NCBI GenBank assembly: GCA_905250885.1
Contig: CAJNOQ010003122.1
Coordinates: 1 to 21,332, forward strand
From: Didymodactylos carnosus
Taxonomy: Eukaryota > Rotifera > Eurotatoria > Philodinida > Philodinidae
DNA: 21,332 nt
Direction: 5' to 3'
Shown here: piece by piece, positions 10,930 through 19,800 of the stretch
How positions within the stretch are numbered: position 1 is the first letter of the stretch
Layout of the letters: the number at the start of each line of letters is the position of its first letter
The notes under the pieces: model-generated
What the model saw: the letters and a program-made list of their open reading frames with translations, nothing else
Told to the model about the DNA's origin: nothing
The model's database searches: none
Translations under genes and position numbers: made by a program

Positions 10930-12555
10930 ATGGTCGAATATCAATTGAATAACCCGCCCACTGATGGCATTACAGCTGGTAGGTTATTCATTTATTTACA
11001 TGATTCGTTTGTTTGTTCTAATGTAGATAAGGGGCTATCATTATCCCCGGTTTTCATCTGCCTTCACCGTTAATAACTTGTTATATTTAAAATTTTCTAG
11101 TTGAGTTTGGACCAGCTAGTAGTAGTCAATTTTTACTCGTTTCATCATGGGATTGTCTTGTAAGGTAAGTTAATTTTAACAGTTGGCGATATTAATCGTA
11201 CAAATAAGGTTTATTTATCAATCTAGACTCTATGATATAAACCAAAATTCATTTCGTACGAGCCATAAACATAATGGACCAGTATTAGACTGTTGTTTTC
11301 AAGTATGTAGAGAGAGAGAGAGAGATCATTTGTATTATTGAGTTTAAATGGTATCTTGTTTTGTCGTCGTTTCTAGGACAGTTCACATGCTTATAGTGGT
11401 GGACTAGATCGGGTGTTAAAAGTTTGTGACTTAAACACTCAACAAGGTTCGTATAATAAAAATGACAGCTAATTCATCATATACTCAGAGTAATTTCAGG
11501 TATTTTTCAGAAGCGATTGTTGGTCATCATGAAAGTGTTATTCGTTGTGTTCATTATTGTCATGAATTGAATCTTATTATAACAGGCAGTTGGGATGGTT
11601 ATGTTAAAATTTGGGATCCACGAGTGCCTACGTGTACAACTTCTTGTATGCAACCAGACAAAGTAAACTACTGTGTGTTTGTTATATTAGGGAGAATAAC
11701 ACCAAATTTTTTTTCATAGGTTTATACATTAGATACAGTTGGTGAAATACTAGTTGTTGGTACAGCCCAACGAAAAGTTCCAATATGGGATCTGCGTAAT
11801 ATGGGTCAAACTCAAGAGATACGTGAATCAAATTTAAAATATCAAACACGATGTATTAGATGTTTTCCAAACAAACAAGGATATGTTTTAAGTTCAATTG
11901 AAGGCAAGTATATTATATTATTATCGCATAACAGTTAATATAAGCTTTATTCTCATAATACAAGCGGAAAAATATTCTGTTATAGTATTCTAAACTAAAA
12001 TACAGAGCGTGACAGTTCATTCATTCAATTTCTATTTTTAGGTCGTGTGGCAGTTGAATTTTTTGATTCTAATCCAGAGACACAAAAGAAGAAATATGCA
12101 TTCAAATGTCATCGTTCTAAAGTATGTGAAGTAACTTTGTCTTATTTAAAGTAGTAAAAAATTTTCAATTATTTTTGGTGTTTAGGAAAATGGTGTTGAA
12201 TGTGTATATCCAGTAAATGCTCTAACATTTCATAAACAATACGGTACATTCGCATCGGGTGGAAGCGATGGCTTTGTGAATATTTGGGATGGATCCAATA
12301 AAAAACGTTTATGTCAGTTTCATCAGTACGTATACGATGAATTTATTTATATATTTTTTTTCACAAATTCTCTTTTACTTGTTTAGGTATCCAACAGGCA
12401 TCACAAGTCTAGCCTTTTCTCCTGAAGGAACAACATTGGCAATTGGCTCATCTTATAATTATGAACAAGGCGTAGAATTATACGCCAATGGAGATTTACC
12501 AAAAAATAATGTGTTTGTTCGTCGAGTATCGGATCTTGAAACAAAACCAAAATGA
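10930..12555 (+). CDS. BUB3: Mitotic checkpoint protein BUB3 (WD40 propeller)
   Basis: Seven-bladed WD40 protein of the spindle assembly checkpoint that binds GLEBS motifs of BUB1 and BUBR1 and docks them to phosphorylated KNL1 at kinetochores. Nine exons, 10930-10978, 11101-11164, 11227-11302, 11377-11446, 11511-11662, 11720-11903, 12042-12121, 12186-12325 and 12387-12555, give 327 residues against 328 in human. Conserved runs appear in order: [77 protein letters not shown] (here [13 protein letters not shown]), [64 protein letters not shown] and ETKPK at the end. Intron 6 (11904-12041) starts with GC rather than GT. Exon 5 is taken from the second of two AGs, since the first breaks the frame. 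Otherwise ordinary and intact. Confidence 0.97.
11309..11325 (+). repeat. (AG)8 microsatellite in BUB3 intron 3
   Basis: The run begins 6 bases after the donor (CAA|GTATGTAGAGAG) of BUB3 intron 3, which spans 11303-11376. Length change here would alter only the intron, though its closeness to the donor could influence splicing. Confidence 0.93.
11904..12041 (+). other. GC-AG intron of BUB3
   Basis: Exon 6 ends ATTGAAG and the intron begins GCAAGT, a GC donor with otherwise full consensus; the acceptor is TTTTTAG. Joining gives SSIEG-RVAVE, matching the conserved BUB3 run. The only nearby GT (GTATAT, four bases on) would join exon 7 out of frame and meet a stop within a few codons. Confidence 0.9.
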
Positions 12556-12901
12556 TAAGCAAACATATCATTTTTCTAGTCAAACATGTAAAGCTTGATT
12601 ACTAGAATCTGTTTTTCGTTCTTTTTTCTGTTCGTTGAATAATATTTGTTGTAATATATCATCAAACACAAACAAAAAAATGTTTTTCTTTTTTTTGTTT
12701 TGTTCTGTTTTCTTTATATAGACTTTTGATGAAAATTATATGAAATTTTTTACGACACTAAAGAGTTTTTTCGCTCTTTAGATTAGATGCGATGTATACA
12801 CAATCTTTTTTCATCTTTAATTGAATAAGACAAACAGAATGACTACTTAGTACTGTTAACTTCTAAACTTGAATATCGTTTGTATGACTTGCTACTTGTA
12901 G
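12556..12901. other. Intergenic spacer BUB3-TRAPPC6
   Basis: 346 bp, T-rich, no gene. The last bases are CTACTTGTAG, ending directly against the ATG of the next gene, so an acceptor-like AG abuts the start codon with no 5' UTR between. Confidence 0.5.
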
Positions 12902-13462
12902 ATGGTCGATGAAACATTGTTTGATTACCTTCATATGGCAATTGTTGATCATTATTGTAATGATGTTATAAAAAAAGACTCAACAGACAATTCAGAAGTC
13001 ATTGTTGGATCCGAAACACCAACATGTTTTCTTTATTTATCTCAATTAGGTTATCGTGTTGGTTATGTATTAAGTGAACGTATTTCAAAGGAGAGTCCAC
13101 TATTTCGTGATGAATTAAATACAATCAAGTATTTATGTAAAGAATTATGGTTAAATTTATTTAAAAAACAAGTAGATAATTTAAGAACAAATCATCAAGG
13201 TGTTTATGTTATACAAGATATAAAATTTCGCTTATTACAACAAATATCGTCATCATTATCACAAAATAAAACATCAGCGAAGACTACGAAACAAAATAGT
13301 AATAATTTTGATAAACTTCATACAGCCTATTTGTCTTATTCAGTTGGACTGATCAGAGGTATTCTAACAAATTTAGGTTATCCGTGTCGTGTTACAGCTG
13401 AAATTATTGATCATTTACCGAGTGTAAGATTTCAAATTGAAATGATAACACAAAAAACTTAA
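12902..13462 (+). CDS. TRAPPC6B: TRAPP complex subunit 6 (TRAPPC6A/B-like)
   Basis: Bet3-family subunit of the TRAPP tethering and Rab-activating complexes at the ER-Golgi and Golgi. One uninterrupted exon of 186 residues (human TRAPPC6B: 158). Family hallmarks are in order: ETLFDYLHMAIV at the N-terminus, LGYRVGYVLSER, FRDELNTIKYLCKELWLNLF, KKQVDNLRTNHQGVYVIQD, KFRLL, then after a polar insertion (about residues 116-141, rich in Ser, Lys, Asn and Gln) YLSYSVGLIRGILTNLGY and VTAEI, ending near FQIEMITQK. The insertion and a longer segment after the first helix explain the extra length. Choice of the 6B name over 6A follows the NLRTNHQG run and is only approximate, as invertebrates usually have one TRAPPC6. 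It is the only intronless gene here. Confidence 0.93.
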   Translation: MVDETLFDYLHMAIVDHYCNDVIKKDSTDNSEVIVGSETPTCFLYLSQLGYRVGYVLSERISKESPLFRDELNTIKYLCKELWLNLFKKQVDNLRTNHQGVYVIQDIKFRLLQQISSSLSQNKTSAKTTKQNSNNFDKLHTAYLSYSVGLIRGILTNLGYPCRVTAEIIDHLPSVRFQIEMITQKT

Positions 13463-13808
13463 AAATATTTTTCTTAGTTTGTGTGATCTTTTTTTATTGT
13501 AATTTGTTAAACATTTTTTCTATTATCGAAATTATCGAGTGTTGTTTGTGTAGCAAAAATTTCAAATATATGTTAGATAAAGCAAAATGTTTCTATGTTA
13601 CTGGAAGTGGAAAATTGAGAATTTCATGAAATTCTAGACTCAAGAATATTTTTGTTTTAATGTGAATGTTTGATATGTCTAATTGTTAAGAAAATTTTCT
13701 GATTACCGTGTAAAAATACAGATAGTTACTTTCATTCTGACATGATTTGTTTACAGTATTTTATATTATTCTTTGTCGAGCTGTTTAATTATCGATCAGA
13801 CATACAAA
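13463..13808. other. Intergenic spacer TRAPPC6-LTN1
   Basis: 346 bp with no gene. GATTTGTTTACAG ends at 13756, about 52 bases before the LTN1 start, and resembles a splice acceptor without an assigned donor. The rest is AT-rich 3' and 5' flank. Confidence 0.5.
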
Positions 13809-16800
13809 ATGAATACAGGAAGAAATCGTGGTGCACAACGTACAAAGGGCAATTTAAAGGTTAAAACAGTAATAGAATACTGTTGTTGCAGGAGATAATT
13901 ATTTTGTTCTACTTTTAGCCTACCAGTAGCGCAAAAGCAGCCAGTACATCGTTGCTGCTTCAGACAAATGGAGTATCTCCATTTACACTTTTATCAGGTA
14001 TTTTTTTCAATAATTCTGCTAAAGTGATTCATGTTTTAGGCACAAAAGATTAGTTTTAATAATATTTGTTCTTATTGTGTATGCTTATAGGCGATATAAC
14101 CAGTATGACAGCAGAGGGAACGAATTTTGATGAAACTGATCATGATCTTGATCCAGAACTACGTGTTATTTTAAGAAAATTAACAAAAAAAGATTCAACA
14201 ACGAAAATTAGAGCATTTGATGAATTACGAGATTATAGTGAAGAATGTGAAATGGACGATAAAATTCGACCAATATTACCATTTTTTTTCCGTTACTATC
14301 GAAAATGGTCCATGGTAGGTTGATGGAAAGGCAAACGGAGGAGAAAGAGTATAACATCACTACTTCTGAAAAGAGTTCCGCAAGAATAAAAAGAAAAAAT
14401 GCAGATTTTGATGTATTTTCCTCGTCCTTTCTATTGAATTTACGTCGACTTTGATAGACTTTCGATGTTCACCAAAGCCCAATAGAAGCTATAAAAATGC
14501 AAAAGTCAAAAAGTCATATTTTCCCCTTGTAGTCCGATCAGTTGTCCGTATCCTTTGATCAAGATTCTGAATGAGTATTCTACCTTTCATTGCAGTACTT
14601 CAGATTTCGATTCTCATTGCAGGATCAAGATCAACGTGTGAGAGATGAATGTCAATCAACGTTCGACTTAATTGGAATGAAAATGAAAAAAAATTTATTA
14701 CCGCATTTAAAGTCCATTTTGCCCACATGGTTGATGGCACAATGTGATTCTTATGCACCAGCATCTTCAAAAGCGAAATATTTGTATACAAAACTATTTA
14801 GTGGAGAGCAAAAACAAGCTGAAGTAGTTTATTACGCTAGAAAAGAAATAATGTCAGTACGTGCCTAAGATGACAATGTCTATTTTTATGTCCAAAGATA
14901 AACTAACATGAGATAAATCTTTATTTTAGACTTTAGCCGATGAACTGAGTGAATGTTCGGACGCGCTCAAAGACAAGTGAGTAGCATAATTAGTAGTGTA
15001 ACTTTTGTTTAAACTTCTATTTCTTCTTTGTAGAAAACAAAATGAATTAGAAACGGATGATAGTCATGAACGACGTTTAACTCAGTCGTTACTTGCATTA
15101 AGTTTATTTTTGAATTATTTTGATTCAAACAAACTTTCAGAATTACATGACAATTTTAGACAAATTCTTGATAGTGGCAAATTTTGGAAATTAGAAAAAT
15201 TCAAATCAAAACAAGTAAGTAATATTTCCTTTATCCAGATGGCGTTATAAACACTGCTTTTTGTCCTTTAGATTCAAAGTTCATTCTATCGTTGCTTATT
15301 TTCCTTGATACGTCTAATGCCAGACTTAATGAAAGATTACTTAACCAAATTTATTCCGTTGATATTTTCTGCAATTAATGAAAGTGATCCGACAATATGT
15401 CCCCTAGTTTGGACTGATCTTTTGGAATGTTTAGAAACATTCGATGTAAGTAGAATTCAGACGCACGATCTGTCGCTAGCCTAGTAGATTCTCAGAATCC
15501 ACCAGGACTCAATTATCGAAAAAGTGTAAAAAAGCTTATCAGCGCAGACCTTGGGTCTAAAGTATAACTTCTCCATTTAAACGTGATGGACTAAGGTGGG
15601 GCTGGATGGAATCTATGCCTCGAGTAGTTTGTCCACATGTACAATGTATATTTAGTATTGTCCGTGGGTTCGTGTACGACTGCGAGCGCTAGGCGGAGGA
15701 GCGATGAAAGTGAAATTTTTCAAATTTCCAGCAATTTCTTCGTTTACAAACTTTCACCCCTTATTCTTCCTCTTTCAGAGGAATTCAGGAGAGAAGTTAC
15801 ACAAAAATAATATCGCTCAACGCGTGTAGCGTTATCGATTCATCTATAATCATCGAACACCACATGTTTTTAACCATTGTCCACGAACATAGTAGAATAT
15901 TAAAAAAAAACCTGCGGCTGATAAATCTCAATAGAAATAATATATAGGTTATGTCTACAAAGGCTTTTATTATGAATTTTAGGATTGTTGGTCTCATATC
16001 AATTATCAAAAAGCATTTTTACCAAAATTATGGGCATTTTTGAGACACGGCTGTTATGGAAATGTATTTGGTGTAAAAGACGCTCTATTGTCCTTAATTA
16101 GTAAAATTCCATCAACAGTTATCGAAGATAAAACATATAATTTTATTGAAAATTTTTTCACATCAATGGAGGAAGGGTATGTAAAAAAAATGAGCGTAGA
16201 TTTTATTTAAGTCTTTTCTTTCATTGTTCTTGATATTGTAGAATGTTATTAATAAAAGGTCGTCATCAGGCAAATAATGCAAATGCATTATTAAAAGCTT
16301 ATATGGATTGTGTAATGTATATTCTTGACCAATATTATAAAGAATTAGAGCAAAAATTAATATTTATTAACGATAGAGTATGTTTTTTCATCAGGCATAT
16401 CACGAAATATATACACTTGAAAATGTTTATTTTATTCTTTTATTTAGATGTTACCATTGATTCGCGTCTATTTAACAGATAAAGAATGTTCAATTCGTAA
16501 CGTTTATCCTCGCCAATATTTATATTTATTAAACACCCTTAAGCCTCAAAAACTCTACAATGATCATCTAAATAATGTATTATTACTGTTTTCTTCTATC
16601 ATTAATAAACAACCTCCAGTTGATGATTTAAAATATATATTTGAACAAGCAGGTCATTTATTTGAAACAGTCCTATTGCCACCAAAACAGAAAAGTTTGC
16701 GTTTTGCTTCATCATCACCACAATTATTAAATAATGGTGATACATTATTTGCGGATGATAGTGATGAAAAAAGTGATGAACAAAATGATTATCTAATTGA

Positions 16801-19800
16801 GTTATCAATTCAATTATGTCGTCTATGTTTTGACTATTGTTTGAAAAATAAAGATGAAATTTCGTACGAATATAGTCTTGATTTATTTTCCCATTTATTA
16901 TCAATCAATAATGAGCAAAATTCAAAAATAATTATCACAAAATTAACTGAAGAAAAAGATGTAAATAGTGTAGCAGAATTATTCTATTTAAATTATGAAA
17001 AACCTTTATTAGTTATTTCTATCGAAAAACAATCGACATTAGATCATGTTTTGCAATTGACTATTTATACGCTCAATTTATTTAATTCATCGGCTCAATG
17101 TGTCGAACGAGTTCTTGCTGATCTTATCAAAGTATGTGGACAATGTCTATTACGGAAAATATGAGTCTCTAAAGTTATTTCTCCCATTTTAGCTTGAATC
17201 ATCTCGTCGATTTTATTTTCTACTGGTATCTATCGTCTGTCGTTATGAATCATCTCCATCATTTCACACTTGGTTACAACATCATGGTGTACTTGAACAA
17301 TTATTGAATATGACAGCCACGGTTACATCGACAGCTGACGTTGATCAATTGAACAATGATCTTGTTTTACCTGTTTCTGTTGAAGAATTTCAATTGCTTT
17401 CATCTTTATTATGTTCAGAAAAATCAAAATTTTTAACCGAAATTCAAAAAGATCAAGTTGTTTATTTAGCATGTCGACTGTTTTGTCAAAAAAATCAACA
17501 ACAACAATCGGATAAACCTGGAAGTGTCACTGTCACTTGTCAGAATGTCAATGATACTGATTTAATGAAAAATATTGATCATGTAGCAAAATATCTATTT
17601 GAACGAATATATTCAACGTTTGAGAAAAAGTAAGAATACTATCTGTTGCGATGCTAATGTTGTTTTGGTGAAAATATAAAATCTCTAAAGAACTACTATC
17701 CATCTCAAAATATAAGGCAGGTCGTTATTGTTTTAATAACTCAATAACGGGAAGAGATACAGACTTGCGATTTTTAACAACGAAAGAGGACAGTTGACTT
17801 CATATTTTCATAAGCAAAACTGACTTTCGAAAAAACTTTTGGATCCGATTTTTCAGAGGATCTCTGGAAAATCGGCTCATAGCTTAAAAAATTCATAACG
17901 CAGTCAAGATCAATCCAAGTTATGTCAGACTATCAAGATGTATTTTGTTTTACTTACTCCAAACGATTTTTTACTTGACAATAGTAAAAAACATTCCTAT
18001 ACTTCGGAAGGTTTATAGAAAACACTTTCAAAAACCAGAGTATTTTCTGTCGATTTCTAAAGCTTCTGTTAAACTGCATAATATTGAGCCGGCAAAACAG
18101 AGCACTTCTTGATAGTCTGACATAACTTGAATTGATCTTGACTGAGCTATGAATTTTTTAATTTTACTCAAAAATACGCAACAATGGGATATTTCACCTA
18201 ATGTACGTTTTCACTAGGTTTGTGAAACTATTTTGAAAAACAAATATTACCACGACTTTCAGCACAGTCGGTAACCTATGTTTTCATTCATTTCTGGCTG
18301 TCCCAAACCTAACGGCAGAGGAATCCTAAGGCTTCAAGGAAACCGCCCATAGCTCCCGAACCATGGATTTTCGAGAGGTCGCTTGGATCTGGTTTTGTAG
18401 AGGGCACCTTGGACTATCCATATATGAAGAAAAACTGATAGATTTCTATATAAAACTTTAGAGCTATAAGCCGATCTTTCAGATATCCTCTAAAAAATCG
18501 GATCCAAAAATTTTTTCGAAAGTCAGTTTTGCTTATGAAAATATGAAGTCAACTGTCCTCTTTCGTTGTTGGAAATCGCAAGTCTCTATCTTTTCCCGTT
18601 ATTAAGTTATTGAAAAAACAACGACCTGCCTTATATTTTGAGATGGATAGTAGTTACTTCGCTCAAGGAAAGTTAATATGGAAGACGAGATACGTCTTTT
18701 ATTTTAATGAATTAAGCCAGATATTTAGTCTTAACTGGCATATGCATTTACTTTAGATCAACTCAAGAATTATTTAAAATCTATTTTCAAACAGATATAA
18801 ATAATTTACTCGTTAAAAATGTTAATTTAAGTGATCATTACCGTCATATATGGTTTATTACTCTTCAAAAATGTGTCGAACATCCAACATTATTCAAGGA
18901 AATTCTTACTCAACTAAAATTTTACATAATTGATTATATTCCAAGTCAATCAGACAATGGAATATTCATTGATAGTATTCTATCTATATGTTTGGACATT
19001 GATAATTTAGGTGGTTCATCATCATTAACTCCATTATTGAATGAATATCTATTAGATAAAATTTCTTTAACAAAAGAATCATTCACTGAATGTTTATTAT
19101 ATTCGAGTATGAAAGGTTATTTGATACCAACTAGTCCACTACACGTTGGTCAAGAGACAAAACAAGAGACTTACACACGTTATACACATGTACAATTTAC
19201 ATGTTTATTTATAATTCGACAATTTGAATCAAATTCACTATTATTTAAAGAATTTGATGATTATCAAAGTATTATTAAACAAATTCTATTAAATGAACAA
19301 TTATTTTATCATAGACGATTGGAGACTAAACATTTAACACAACAAATTGAACGATTATTTAATCAACAATCGTTTAAACCAAAATTAAAATTAATTGATC
19401 TCTTGTGTAAGTACATATGATCATTGTCTATAACATAGCAACATCGGCATAGCTTGAAAAATGCAATTCGGAATTTGATTTTTTAAAAAATGAATTCGCA
19501 TACGCTCCGAATCCATTTCGGTATGCAATGGAAGATAATAATGCATATTGATATATGGTGTGTTTGTGAATTCTCTCTTATTTTCTGGCTAGTTCAGGTC
19601 ATCATGTAGATTTCTTATGTTTTTTATTTATATGTATTCAAACAGTCAGATGCTGATAATTTCTGAACTTTTTATTTAAGTATTTCTGTTGAGTTTTCTA
19701 GGCCAGCTATTTTCGACGAGTTTATTCAATGAATCCATATTTTTCTAAACAGATACATGGAGATGCCGAAGTGTCGTAGTGGAGGTGTTGAGGAAGGGGG

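Larger units (their letters stand above)
17691..18655. mobile_element. Foldback / MITE-like element in LTN1 intron 11
   Basis: The arms 17691-17885 and 18461-18655 are inverted copies of about 195 bp, roughly nine bases in ten identical by eye. Both outer ends read AACTACTATCCATCTCAAAA going inward. A second nested inverted pair lies inside, 17884-17938 against 18107-18161, with about three differences in 55. The centre (17939-18106) is single copy, and about 300 bp (18162-18460) is present on the right side only. No open frame of useful length and no transposase motif is present, so it is non-autonomous. I could not see a target-site duplication in the flanks (CTCTAAAG on the left, ACTTCGCT on the right). 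The intron (17630-18756) keeps normal splice sites, so LTN1 should still be expressed. The superfamily is not determined. Confidence 0.88.

Noticed and set aside
11500..11510. Upstream AG as the BUB3 exon 5 acceptor
   Set aside because: Using it shifts the frame and destroys the conserved [13 protein letters not shown] run; the AG at 11509-11510 is correct.
16602..16904. 100-codon minus-strand open frame
   Set aside because: It lies opposite LTN1 exon 10 and is explained by the AT-rich codon use of the real exon.
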